A DNA stretch of 64,000 nucleotides, from positions 51,191-115,190 of the forward strand of contig JBKAGX010000009.1 of the NCBI GenBank assembly GCA_046290575.1, in the 5' to 3' direction. Below are positions 17,962 to 26,142 of this stretch, piece by piece (position 1 is the stretch's first letter; the number at the start of each line of letters is the position of its first letter). Source of the DNA: JANQQJ01 sp046290575. Lineage in GTDB: Bacteria; Pseudomonadota; Alphaproteobacteria; SMXS01. The notes beneath the pieces were generated by a model that made no database searches, was not told the origin of the DNA, and saw only the letters and a program-made list of their open reading frames with translations. The position numbers and the translations under genes are program-made.

Positions 17962-19047
17962 ATGGCTGGACTTGATCAATACCGCCTGTTGGGCAAAAGC
18001 GGCTTACGCGTGTCGCCGCTATGTCTTGGCACCATGACATTTGGCGACAATTGGGGCTGGGGCGCCGATGCCCAGGAAAGCCGCCGCCAGTTCGACATGT
18101 ATGCCGACCAGGGTGGCAACTTCATTGACAGCGCCGACGGTTATACGGACGGCACCAGCGAAGAACTGGTCGGCGAATTCGTCGGCGATGACCGGGACCG
18201 CTGGGTTGTCGCCACCAAGTTCGGGTTCAACAACAATCACGGCGACCCGAACGCCGGCGGCAATCACCGCAAGAATATGATGCAGTCGCTGGAAGGCTCC
18301 CTGCGGCGCATGAAGACCGACTATATCGATCTTTATTGGGTCCATATCTGGGAGTTCCGGACCCGGCCGGAAGAGGTGATGCGCGCGCTGGACGATGCGG
18401 TCCGGCAGGGCAAGATCCTCTATATCGGTGTTTCAAACGCCCCGGCCTGGAAAATCGCCCAGTGCAACACACTGGCCGAGCTGCGCGGCTGGACGGCGTT
18501 TTCCGCCCTGCAGATGGAATACAGCCTGATCGAGCGCACCGCCGAGCGAGACCTGATCCCCATGTGCGCCGAACTGGGCCTGGGTGTCACGCCGTGGTCG
18601 CCGCTGGCACAGGGCATTCTGGCGGGCAAATACAAGAAAGAAGACGCCAATGCCGAGCCGGAAATGACCGAAAGCGGCTTTCCCGCCTCGCGCAAGACCC
18701 TGATGGTCGGCCAGGGGCGGCTTAATGACAGAACATTGGGTATTGCCGAAACGGTCAAACAGGTCGCCAGGGACATCGGTAAGACACCTGCCCAGGTCGC
18801 GCTGAATTGGGCAGCCACACAGCCGGGCATCACCAGTCCGATCCTGGGCGCCCGCACCGCAGACCAGCTGGCGGACAATATTGGCGCACTGGATTTTACG
18901 CTCGACGACGCGCAGCGTCAGACGCTGAACGATGCCAGCGCTATTGAGCTGGGTCAGCCACATGAGTTCGGACACGATCCCATGATCCAGGGCATGGCGG
19001 ATGGCAATACATCGATCAACCCGCCCGGTTACCGTGTTCACTTTTGA
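17962..19047 (+). CDS. aldo/keto reductase
   Basis: NADPH-dependent (beta/alpha)8 oxidoreductase of the YajO/YghZ-like aldo/keto reductase group, 361 aa. Catalytic tetrad positions appear in DSADGYTDGTSEE (Asp, Tyr), WVVATKFGFN (Lys) and YIDLYWVHIW (His). The C-terminal cofactor region is SPILGARTADQLADNIGALD. ATG at 17962 has GGGGAGAG just upstream. The next gene, 122 bp away on the same strand, is a MarR regulator, which may control it. The physiological substrate is not known. Confidence 0.9.
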   Translation: MAGLDQYRLLGKSGLRVSPLCLGTMTFGDNWGWGADAQESRRQFDMYADQGGNFIDSADGYTDGTSEELVGEFVGDDRDRWVVATKFGFNNNHGDPNAGGNHRKNMMQSLEGSLRRMKTDYIDLYWVHIWEFRTRPEEVMRALDDAVRQGKILYIGVSNAPAWKIAQCNTLAELRGWTAFSALQMEYSLIERTAERDLIPMCAELGLGVTPWSPLAQGILAGKYKKEDANAEPEMTESGFPASRKTLMVGQGRLNDRTLGIAETVKQVARDIGKTPAQVALNWAATQPGITSPILGARTADQLADNIGALDFTLDDAQRQTLNDASAIELGQPHEFGHDPMIQGMADGNTSINPPGYRVHF

Positions 19048-19168
19048 CGGTGAACCCTTTTCAGGCGCAGGCGCACCTGTTTATGCTGCACCGATCCGGC
19101 ACGATAACGACGGCCACTGATCAGGTATCGAGCATTTCTATCTTGCGATTTTCTATGAGGGTGGAACG

Positions 19169-19588
19169 GTGAAACTGGAGAACTGTACCTGCTTGGACCT
19201 CCGCCGTGCGGCCCGGATTGTCACCCAGCAGTTTGACCACAGTCTTCAGCCGACCGGCCTCAAGGCAACCCAGTTCTCTGTTCTTTCCACGCTCTATCAG
19301 GCAAAGGGCCCACTGTCTGTGAACGAGCTCGCTGACGCGCTGACCGCCGACCGGACAACGGTCACCCGCAACCTGAAACCCCTGGAAACGGCTGGATATC
19401 TGGCATCAAAAACAGATGGAGACCGCCGCCGGCGCATGGTCGCGCTGACCGAGGACGGCCATGCGAAGCTGGCTGAAGCCATCCCCCATTGGGAGGCCGC
19501 ACAGCGCGATATGGTGAAACGCATCGGCAAGAAGGACTGGCGGGCCATGCGCGCCCTGCTGCGCGATGTTGTGGCCAACGCCGGTTAG
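19169..19588 (+). CDS. MarR family transcriptional regulator
   Basis: A 139-aa winged-helix regulator. The HTH lies in LSVNELADALTADRTTVTRN and the wing in LASKTDGDRRRRMVALTEDG. The start is GTG at 19169 with GAGGGTGGA upstream. The N-terminus CTCLDLRRAARIVTQQFD has an early cysteine and resembles thiol- or phenol-responsive MarR proteins, but this is only suggestive. It lies between an aldo/keto reductase and two convergent esterases, any of which could be targets. Confidence 0.88.
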   Translation: MKLENCTCLDLRRAARIVTQQFDHSLQPTGLKATQFSVLSTLYQAKGPLSVNELADALTADRTTVTRNLKPLETAGYLASKTDGDRRRRMVALTEDGHAKLAEAIPHWEAAQRDMVKRIGKKDWRAMRALLRDVVANAG

Positions 19589-19599
19589 CAAAGAGCGGA

Positions 19600-20514
19600 T
19601 TAGTGCAGGCTCGTTCCGTTTAGAAAATCCGCGATCTCACCGATCGCTGCATTCGCCTCTGGCACAGCAGGGGCCATCAGGTGCCAGTCATGCAGCATTT
19701 CAGGCCAGATCTCGAGCGTGACATGGACACCGGCGGCCCGTGCCACCTCAGTCAGTTTTTCGGAATCCCCCAGCAGAACCTCAGCATCGCCGACCTGGAG
19801 CAACATGGCTGGGAACCCCGCGAAGTCGCCGAAGACCGGTGATGCATAGGGCGCCTTCCGATCATCCCCTACATAGAGCTGGGCGCACTCGTCCAGCCAA
19901 TCCTGGCGGCAGATCAGATCTGCTTTTGCCCGGGACTGCATTGTTGCGCTGCTGACGGTCATGTCCGCCCAAGCCGAGAGCGCCACCACATGATCCGGCA
20001 AGGACTTGCCCTGATCCTTGCGCGACAGCACCGTTCCCAGCGCCAGGCCACCACCCGCCGAATCACCCATCAAAACGCTGCGGGACGCTTCGCCTGGTCC
20101 GTCTGGGCCGTTTGTCAGCATCCAGTCAAACGCAGTATCAGCATCGTTCACCGCGGCGGGATATTTGTGTTCCGGCGCCAACCGATAATCGGCAACCAAT
20201 ACGGCCTGGCCTGTGGCCTTGGAAATGTAACCGCCAAGGGTCGTATGCGTATCGACACTTCCCGCAACATAGCCGCCGCCGTGCAGATAGAGGATGCGTT
20301 TTGCGGGATCAGCGCCTTCGGCCACAACCCAGGCGCACGGGACGCCATTTGCATCGACCCGGGTCTCGGTCGCGCCCTCGGGTAAAGGCACTTTCGGTGA
20401 TTTGGCCATGAACTTGCGCAAGTTTCTGGCCGTGATCTTCATGCCGATCAACCAGCCCCAGCGGCGCAGGAAGACCCAGCGCTTGTGCGCCAGTGCAAAT
20501 TCCGGCGAGGCCAT
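19600..20514 (-). CDS. alpha/beta hydrolase, HSL-type esterase
   Basis: A 304-aa hormone-sensitive-lipase-family carboxylesterase. The oxyanion motif is YLHGGGYVAGS, the nucleophile elbow is MGDSAGGGLALG (Ser), and the late acid and histidine lie in QVGDAEVLLGDS and MLHDWHLMAPAVPEA. ATG at 20514 (MASPEFALAHKRW) was chosen; the longer frame overlaps the upstream esterase. It lies four bases after the stop of a clear paralogue, so the pair is probably co-transcribed. Substrates are likely short-chain esters; not determined. Confidence 0.85.
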   Translation of the reverse strand: MASPEFALAHKRWVFLRRWGWLIGMKITARNLRKFMAKSPKVPLPEGATETRVDANGVPCAWVVAEGADPAKRILYLHGGGYVAGSVDTHTTLGGYISKATGQAVLVADYRLAPEHKYPAAVNDADTAFDWMLTNGPDGPGEASRSVLMGDSAGGGLALGTVLSRKDQGKSLPDHVVALSAWADMTVSSATMQSRAKADLICRQDWLDECAQLYVGDDRKAPYASPVFGDFAGFPAMLLQVGDAEVLLGDSEKLTEVARAAGVHVTLEIWPEMLHDWHLMAPAVPEANAAIGEIADFLNGTSLH

Positions 20515-20518
20515 ACGT

Positions 20519-21442
20519 CTATGCCCGCGCGCGGATGTAGTCACCGATCTTGTCGATGGCCTGGGCGGCCTCGGGTACGGCACGGCCCAGCGCGTGCCAG
20601 ACGTGAATAGTCCCCGGCCATCTTTCGATGGTGACATCGACCCCAGCGGCACGGGCCTTTTCCTCAATCATCAGCGAATCGCAGAGCAGCACCTCGTCCT
20701 CGCTCACATGGATCAGGATCGGCGGCAGGTCGTGGTAATCGCCAAAAACCGGCGAGATACGGGGATCCTTCAGATCCACGCTGTCACCGGCGGTCAATCC
20801 GGCAAACCACTCCACCGTGGGCTTTTGAATCATCGGGTCGGTTTCCGCGCGGCTTTCGAAGGTATCGCCGGAACAGGAAAGATCAGCCCAGGGTGACATC
20901 GCCACTGCCGCCGTCGGCGCAGGAAGGCCCGCATCACGAATGCCCATCAGCAAGGCCACCGCCAGGCCGCCGCCCGCGGAATCACCCGCGATAAAGCACT
21001 TGGCCGGTGCGCCCGCACCGCCGGGACCATTCTCCAACATCCAGCGATAGGCGGTCATGCCATCATCGAACTGCGCTGGCGCAAGGCTTTCCGGCGCCAG
21101 CCGATAATCGACATTCAGCACGGCAACGCCTGCAGCCTTTGAAATATCAGCGGCGAGCACACGGTGTGTGTTCAGATTACCGGCAGCGTATCCGCCACCA
21201 TGGACATAAAGCAGACGCCGGCTCGAATCGGCACCTTCATCCACCACCCATTCACAGGGCACACCAGCGGCATCAACCGGTGTCACATTAATGCCGTCCG
21301 GCATGGGTGCGGTGTAGAGGACGTTCTCCATCATATCGCGGACGCCCTCAATACTGGGCCCGATTCCGGCCTCTGCCGCAGCCTCGTTATTGGCGCGCAA
21401 TTGATCGATTGTTGCCTGTAGTTCGGCGGAAATAGCCATCAT
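20519..21442 (-). CDS. alpha/beta hydrolase, HSL-type esterase
   Basis: Second HSL-type esterase, ~307 aa. YVHGGGYAAGNLNTH is the oxyanion motif, IAGDSAGGGLAVALLMG holds the nucleophile Ser, HVSEDEVLLCDS the acid, and GTIHVWHALGRAVPEA the histidine. Two ATG codons stand side by side; the AGGGGAG spacing favours the second (21439). It shares layout and motifs with the gene directly downstream and likely arose by tandem duplication. Confidence 0.85.
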   Translation of the reverse strand: MMAISAELQATIDQLRANNEAAAEAGIGPSIEGVRDMMENVLYTAPMPDGINVTPVDAAGVPCEWVVDEGADSSRRLLYVHGGGYAAGNLNTHRVLAADISKAAGVAVLNVDYRLAPESLAPAQFDDGMTAYRWMLENGPGGAGAPAKCFIAGDSAGGGLAVALLMGIRDAGLPAPTAAVAMSPWADLSCSGDTFESRAETDPMIQKPTVEWFAGLTAGDSVDLKDPRISPVFGDYHDLPPILIHVSEDEVLLCDSLMIEEKARAAGVDVTIERWPGTIHVWHALGRAVPEAAQAIDKIGDYIRARA

Positions 21443-21528
21443 CGTGCTCCCCTGTGATCCCGTTGAGGTAGCAGTCTTAAGAATTTTTTCGGGAAGCGCA
21501 CCAGAAACTTTTGCGCGCACGCAACGGC

Positions 21529-22023
21529 CTAGGGCCTCACAGGTTCAACCCGCAGCGACCTGCTGGCACTGGAGACGTGATGCTGTACCTCAAGCGCGTC
21601 TGCTGCGTCCCAGAGAATCATCGCGGCATCGATGCTGCCTTCAACCTGTGGGTCACGGCGCAATTGCCAATAGGCTGTGCGCAGGCTGAGATAAATGGAG
21701 GGATTATCCCCCAGTGCTTCAGGCGTCTCCGTCAAAGTCTGAAGCTCACGGGCGACATAAAGACGCTCCATCGGCCGGTCCATCAGCGCATGCCCCAGAG
21801 CAGCCAGATGCTGCGCAGCCGGGTCTGAAAACGCCTGGGGCGCCGGCGCTGTGAGCGCCGTTCCGGCGTTTTTGGGGTTTTCTAGAGCCGACATCAGGAT
21901 CGGCCGATCTGGCCCAAATGCCTGATAAAAAAGAACAAACGAAACAGCAAAGACTGCAAACCATCGAACATTCGACAGAACGCGCTCCCGGCGCGTGGGC
22001 GGTTCAGGTCTTTCCTTCAACAA
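21529..22023 (-). CDS. short DUF4175 (TIGR02302)-like membrane protein
   Basis: A 164-aa protein with one N-terminal membrane segment (WFAVFAVSFVLFYQAFG) and a soluble part. DNPSIYLSLRTAYWQLRRDP and the following ILWDAADALE resemble the middle of the long DUF4175/TIGR02302 proteins usually encoded after lysA in this chromosomal context. The family is normally ~800 aa or more, so this looks like a heavily shortened form. The start is TTG at 22023, 21 bases after the lysA stop. No continuation of the family was found downstream, where the esterases begin. Function unknown. Confidence 0.5.
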   Translation of the reverse strand: MLKERPEPPTRRERVLSNVRWFAVFAVSFVLFYQAFGPDRPILMSALENPKNAGTALTAPAPQAFSDPAAQHLAALGHALMDRPMERLYVARELQTLTETPEALGDNPSIYLSLRTAYWQLRRDPQVEGSIDAAMILWDAADALEVQHHVSSASRSLRVEPVRP

Positions 22024-22044
22024 GGCCCTGCGGGGTCCTTTCGC

Positions 22045-23313
22045 CTAGTCCAGCCAGTCAGGTATGGATTCGCCGGCCAGCATCTCCTGATAATCCGGGC
22101 GCCGCCGCGTGACGGCGAACCGGTCCGCGTCCACCAGCACTTCAGGGATCAGCGGACGGCTATTATAGCTGGAAGACATCACAGCGCCATAGGCCCCTGC
22201 CGACAAAAAGGCGACAAGGTCGTCCGCGTTATAAGGCGTGCTTTGGCGTTGAACGGCAAATGTGTCTGCTGATTCGCAAACCGGCCCGACAAAGTCCAGC
22301 GGTTCCAGAACCATTTCCGCCTGGGGCTCCGTGACCGGAATAATCTGATGATAGGCATCATAATAGCTGGGGCGGATCAGGTCGTTCATCGCCCCGTCAA
22401 TAATGACGAAGGTCCGCGGACCATTGGTTTTTACATAGATCACCTTGGAAACCATGATACCTGCGTTGCCTGCAATCAAGCGGCCCGGTTCAAGGATGAT
22501 CTCACACCCCAATGGCCCGATGATGCGCTCGATCAGGGCCGCATAGCGATCCGGATGCGGCGGTTCCGGGTCGTCCGGGTGATAAGGGATGCCCAGCCCG
22601 CCGCCGAGATCGACGCGCTCGATTGAATGGCCGGCCTGACGGAGATCGCGAACCAGCTCCGCCACCCGGCTGAACGCATTCTCGTAGGGTTCCAGATCCG
22701 TTAGCTGCGATCCGATATGAACATCAAGGCCAACAAGCTGGGTACCCGGCAGCTCGGTGGTCATCTGACACACCTCGCCGGCGCTTTCCCATGGCAGGCC
22801 AAACTTGTTCTGCTGGGTTCCGGTGGTAATTTTCTTATGGGTCCGCGCATCGACATCCGGATTGATGCGCGGCGCCACGGCAGCGGTCATCGACTTGGAA
22901 ACCGCTACCTTGCTCAACAGCAAGAGTTCGGGTTCGGATTCAACGTTGAACTGGTGAATACCGGCATCCAGCGCAAAGGCCATCTCGTCCGCTGTCTTGC
23001 CAACGCCCGAGAAAACGATTTTTGCCGCCGGAATCCCGGCCTGAAGCGCCCGGCGCAGCTCGCCCTCCGAAACGATATCGGCGCCCGACCCTTCCTTGGC
23101 CAAGGTCTTCAGGACGGCCAGGTTGGAGTTGGCCTTCACCGAATAACAGACCAAGGGGTCCAGCGACGAAAACGCCTGGGAAAACACCTGGTAGTGCCGC
23201 CGCAGCGTCGCCGACGAATAGCAATAGAATGGTGTTCCAACCGAAGCCGCGATTTCGGGCACCGGCACGTCTTCAGCGTGAAGCACGCCGTTCTTGTACT
23301 CAAAATGATGCAT
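22045..23313 (-). CDS. lysA: diaminopimelate decarboxylase
   Basis: PLP enzyme that decarboxylates meso-diaminopimelate to lysine, 422 aa. PLP lysine in CYSVKANSNLAVL, the HIGSQLTD and GGGLGIPYHPDDPEP loops, EPGRLIAGNAGIM, the active-site cysteine in VCESADTFA, and GAYGAVMSSSYNSRP are present. The ATG overlaps the lptM stop by one base (TAATG). The argH-lptM-lysA order is common in Proteobacteria. Confidence 0.95.
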   Translation of the reverse strand: MHHFEYKNGVLHAEDVPVPEIAASVGTPFYCYSSATLRRHYQVFSQAFSSLDPLVCYSVKANSNLAVLKTLAKEGSGADIVSEGELRRALQAGIPAAKIVFSGVGKTADEMAFALDAGIHQFNVESEPELLLLSKVAVSKSMTAAVAPRINPDVDARTHKKITTGTQQNKFGLPWESAGEVCQMTTELPGTQLVGLDVHIGSQLTDLEPYENAFSRVAELVRDLRQAGHSIERVDLGGGLGIPYHPDDPEPPHPDRYAALIERIIGPLGCEIILEPGRLIAGNAGIMVSKVIYVKTNGPRTFVIIDGAMNDLIRPSYYDAYHQIIPVTEPQAEMVLEPLDFVGPVCESADTFAVQRQSTPYNADDLVAFLSAGAYGAVMSSSYNSRPLIPEVLVDADRFAVTRRRPDYQEMLAGESIPDWLD

Positions 23314-23432
23314 TACTTGACCGGCGCTGCTGGGCTGGGCGGCGGGGGCGGCGGTTCCAGCGGCCCCTTTCGACCGCAAGCCGAAACCGTAACCGCGACA
23401 ACAAGCATGGCTATCAGGCTGAACCGCATCAT
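23313..23432 (-). CDS. lptM: LptM-type small lipoprotein
   Basis: A 39-aa lipoprotein of the LptM/YifL type. It starts MMRFSLIAMLVVAVTVSACG, with lipobox VSAC and then GRKGPLEPPPPPPSP, the family's G-x-K-G-P-L hallmark followed by a proline tail. LptM of E. coli assists maturation of the LptD-LptE LPS translocon. Its ATG overlaps the argH stop (ATGA) and its TAA overlaps the lysA ATG, so all three genes are translationally linked. The second ATG (23429) is an equally possible start. Confidence 0.85.
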   Translation of the reverse strand: MMRFSLIAMLVVAVTVSACGRKGPLEPPPPPPSPAAPVK

Positions 23433-24823
23433 GCCAAACGCTCCTTCCAGACGCTGATCGCTGCCCGTACATTTTCAGGCGCGGTGCCGCCCTCGCTCGT
23501 TCGGCTGGCGACCGACCGCTCTACCGTCAACACCTCGAAGACGGCTTCGGTTAGGCCGGGCTCGACCGCCTGCATGTAATGAAGCGAGAGATCAGGCAGG
23601 TCGCAGCCGCGCTCTTCGGCAAGCTTGACGAGCGCGCCGGTAACGTGGTGTGCCTGCCGGAACGGCATGTTGAGATTCTGGACCAGCCAGTCCGCCAGAT
23701 CCGTCGCCGTGGAAAACCCTGTCGCTGCCGCTGCCGCCATCGCGTCTCGATGCACCTCCATATCCCGGATCATCCCGGTCATCGCCGCGAGGCAAAGCGA
23801 CAGCGATTCAGAAGCATCGAATACCGGCTCCTTGTCCTCCTGCATGTCCTTGGAATAGGCCAGCGGCAGACCCTTCATCACCATCAACAATGTGTTCAGC
23901 GCCCCGGCGATACGGCCGATCTTTGCTCGGATCAGCTCGGCTGCGTCGGGATTGCGCTTTTGCGGCATGATCGACGACCCGGTCGAGAACCCGTCGCTCA
24001 TGGAGACAAAAGCAAACTGGGCGCTCGACCACACCACCAGCTCTTCCGCCAGCCGCGACAGGTGAACCGCGCAGATCGACGCTGCGGAGAGAAATTCCAG
24101 CGCGAAATCCCGGTCGGAGACGGCGTCGAGCGAATTGGCTGCAGGACGATCAAATCCAAGAGCTGTAGCCGTCGCCCGCCGGTCTATGGGAAAAGACGTG
24201 CCCGCCAGCGCAGCCGCACCCAACGGACTTTCATTCAGCCGTGCGCGTGCATCAAGAAACCGGCCCCGGTCCCGGCCCAGCATCTCCACATAGGCCAGCA
24301 GATGGTGGCCCAACGTTACCGGCTGAGCGACCTGAAGATGCGTGAACCCCGGCAGCACGGTTTCCGCATGCGCTTCGGCCTGGATCAAAAGGGCTTTCTG
24401 CAGATCGCACAGCGCCGCCTCAGCGCCATCCATCGCATCACGGACCCAAAGTTTGAAATCCGTCGCCACCTGATCGTTGCGCGACCGGGCGGTGTGCAGC
24501 CGCCCTGCTGCATCGCCGATGATTTCGGTCAGCCGCGCTTCGACATGCATGTGGATGTCTTCGAGTTTCGGGTCGATGGCAAAGTCGCCAGCTTCAATCT
24601 CCCGCAGAATCCGGTCGAGGCCCTGCGAAATTGCCGTACCGTCCTGGCTTGAAATGATGCCGGTCTCGACCAACATCGCACAATGTGCCTGGGACGCGGC
24701 GATGTCCTGGGCATATAGCCGCCGGTCGAAGTCGATGGACGCGTTGATGCGTTCCATAATCTCCGACGGTGCCCCGCCGAAGCGTCCACCCCAAAGCTTG
24801 TTGGATCCGTTGCCGCCGCTCAT
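23429..24823 (-). CDS. argH: argininosuccinate lyase
   Basis: Last step of arginine synthesis: argininosuccinate to arginine and fumarate. It is a 464-aa fumarase/aspartase-superfamily protein. The signature loop GSSIMPQKRNPDAAELIRA is intact, as are LHTARSRNDQVATD and LPGFTHLQVAQPV. It is first in an argH-lptM-lysA run and lies back to back with the tlpA-like gene, 30 bp apart. Confidence 0.95.
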   Translation of the reverse strand: MSGGNGSNKLWGGRFGGAPSEIMERINASIDFDRRLYAQDIAASQAHCAMLVETGIISSQDGTAISQGLDRILREIEAGDFAIDPKLEDIHMHVEARLTEIIGDAAGRLHTARSRNDQVATDFKLWVRDAMDGAEAALCDLQKALLIQAEAHAETVLPGFTHLQVAQPVTLGHHLLAYVEMLGRDRGRFLDARARLNESPLGAAALAGTSFPIDRRATATALGFDRPAANSLDAVSDRDFALEFLSAASICAVHLSRLAEELVVWSSAQFAFVSMSDGFSTGSSIMPQKRNPDAAELIRAKIGRIAGALNTLLMVMKGLPLAYSKDMQEDKEPVFDASESLSLCLAAMTGMIRDMEVHRDAMAAAAATGFSTATDLADWLVQNLNMPFRQAHHVTGALVKLAEERGCDLPDLSLHYMQAVEPGLTEAVFEVLTVERSVASRTSEGGTAPENVRAAISVWKERLA

Positions 24824-24853
24824 CGTTCCATGCCCTTGCGATAGGAGCCAGAT

Positions 24854-25423
24854 TTGCCCCTGAAACGCGTTCGAGTTTTCGCCGTTGTCCTAAGCGCCGC
24901 CTTATATGTCGGCTGCGGCCCGGCAAGCAACCAGGAAACCGGGGAAGGCCCGCCTGACCACGCGCCCACCGGGAGCGTGTCAGCTTTTGTGTTCAACGAA
25001 AATTTGCCTGTCGCCCCGGATGTCACCTTCGAGAATGATGTTGGCAGCACCCTGCGCCTGGCCGATTTTGAAGGGCGGGTCATCTTGCTGAATCTTTGGG
25101 CCACGTGGTGTGGGCCCTGTGTCCATGAAATGCCTTCGCTGGACCGCCTGCAAGCGCAACGTGGCGGAAAGGATTTCATCGTAATCGCGCTGTCCAGCGA
25201 CCGGGGGGAAGCCCGCGCTGTTGACCCGTTTTTTGAAGAAACGGGCTTGACCGAATTGCAGAAATTCTACGACCCGATGAATGAGATGGGCCGGGCGCTG
25301 GGCGTGCGCGGTCTGCCGACAACCCTGTTGATCGACGCGCAGGGGCGCGAGGTCGGGCGACTGGAGGGGCCCGCAGAATGGGACAGTGAAGAGGCGCTCG
25401 CCCTTATCGACGCGGTGCTTTAG
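24854..25423 (+). CDS. tlpA: TlpA-like thiol:disulfide oxidoreductase
   Basis: A 189-aa exported thioredoxin-fold protein. The active site is LWATWCGPCVHEMPSLDRL, and GVRGLPTTLLIDAQGREVGR holds the cis-proline. The N-terminus has a short hydrophobic signal ending LYVGCGP, which may be a weak lipobox or just a signal anchor. TTG at 24854 with AGGAG 7 nt upstream is the start. Neighbouring argH is the usual partner of tlpA in Alphaproteobacteria. Its stop shares TTAG with the antitoxin gene's stop on the other strand. Confidence 0.85.
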   Translation: MPLKRVRVFAVVLSAALYVGCGPASNQETGEGPPDHAPTGSVSAFVFNENLPVAPDVTFENDVGSTLRLADFEGRVILLNLWATWCGPCVHEMPSLDRLQAQRGGKDFIVIALSSDRGEARAVDPFFEETGLTELQKFYDPMNEMGRALGVRGLPTTLLIDAQGREVGRLEGPAEWDSEEALALIDAVL

Positions 25424-25446
25424 CGCGTCGGAACCGGCGTTTCGCC
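25420..25446 (-). repeat. direct repeat, left copy (end of antitoxin gene)
   Basis: Encodes GETPVPTR and a TAA stop. It matches 26116-26142 at 24 of 27 positions, with 17 contiguous identical bases (25430-25446). The three differences are all at third codon positions and synonymous. Together the copies bracket the PIN-RHH cassette. Confidence 0.85.
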
Positions 25447-25656
25447 TGCCGCGTCAAGCTTATCCAAAAGCTCCAGACCTCGGCGCGAATTGCCCCGCGC
25501 CGCCATCACCCGAAATCGCGTTTCTGCATCAATGTCCGCCAACATAATTGTCGCCATTTCCTCGAACAGCTTGTTTAGGCTCACGCCCCGCTTCTTTGCC
25601 AACTGTTTCAGGCGGTCTCTGGTGTCGTCCGGCAAGCGGACCGTAATCGCACTCAT
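25420..25656 (-). CDS. ribbon-helix-helix antitoxin
   Basis: A 78-aa protein that starts MSAITVRLPDDTRDRLKQLA, an RHH DNA-binding domain (beta strand plus helix-turn-helix with SLNKLFEEM). Such proteins bind operators as dimers and neutralise the partner toxin with their C-terminus. Its ATG overlaps the PIN gene stop by four bases, so toxin precedes antitoxin. The last eight residues, GETPVPTR, are identical to the C-terminus of the neighbouring hbd product; see the flanking-repeat entries. Confidence 0.8.
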   Translation of the reverse strand: MSAITVRLPDDTRDRLKQLAKKRGVSLNKLFEEMATIMLADIDAETRFRVMAARGNSRRGLELLDKLDAAGETPVPTR

Positions 25657-26078
25657 CTGCCTTCCTCACTCAACAAACTTGCGGGCGTTAGAACTCTCAG
25701 ACCCGCAAACGCCAACTCCGCATGAACGAAATCGGCCGTATTCCACGTCACCAGCGCATCAGCATTGCCTGCAACCGACAACTCAACCAGGTGATTGTCC
25801 GCTTCATCGCGCAAGTTGGGACGCCATCCGTAGAAGATACGGGTCCACGAACAGACGCTCAAGAACGCGTCAAGCAACTCCAAGCGCTCACGCGCAGACA
25901 ACAAACAGCGATCGGAAATTTCCGGACGCGACATGACATCTTCATATTCCAGGAATAGGGACGTTCCCATCAACGGATACAAATGCCCTTCCAAACATTG
26001 CCGGACCACCTCCCGGGATGGCCCGTTTGGACCGAGGAGCGCGCCAACAAACACATTCGTGTCAACGGTGATTATCAA
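25653..26078 (-). CDS. PIN-domain toxin (COG1569-like)
   Basis: A 141-aa PIN-fold putative ribonuclease. The acidic metal-site residues lie in ITVDTNVFVGALLG (Asp), FLEYEDVMSRPE (Glu), DEADNHLVELS (Asp) and ADALVTWNTADF (Asp). It forms a toxin-antitoxin pair with the overlapping RHH gene. The start is TTG at 26078 because no in-frame ATG is nearby. A perfect 28-bp palindrome lies 3 bp upstream and is the likely autoregulatory operator. Base composition is lower in GC than the neighbours, in keeping with acquisition. Confidence 0.8.
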   Translation of the reverse strand: MIITVDTNVFVGALLGPNGPSREVVRQCLEGHLYPLMGTSLFLEYEDVMSRPEISDRCLLSARERLELLDAFLSVCSWTRIFYGWRPNLRDEADNHLVELSVAGNADALVTWNTADFVHAELAFAGLRVLTPASLLSEEGR

Positions 26079-26081
26079 GAC

Positions 26082-26109
26082 ATTATGATGGCATATATGC
26101 CATCATAAT
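26082..26109. promoter_or_regulatory. 28-bp perfect palindrome, probable TA operator
   Basis: The left arm ATTATGATGGCATA (26082-26095) is followed without a spacer by its exact complement TATGCCATCATAAT (26096-26109). It lies between the hbd stop (26116) and the toxin start (26078). On the minus strand it contains CATAAT, a plausible -10. RHH antitoxins typically bind such sites. It lacks a T run, so a terminator role is less likely. Confidence 0.7.
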
Positions 26110-26115
26110 TCAATG

Positions 26116-26142
26116 TTAACGGGTAGGAACCGGCGTTTCGCC
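26116..26142 (-). repeat. direct repeat, right copy (end of hbd)
   Basis: The native 3' end of hbd encoding GETPVPTR and a TAA stop. Its near-copy is at 25420-25446, at the end of the antitoxin gene, about 0.7 kb away in the same orientation. Confidence 0.85.

Noticed and set aside
26082..26109. Reading the 28-bp palindrome as an hbd terminator
   Set aside because: No T run follows on the minus strand and the arms are AT-rich; an operator fits better.
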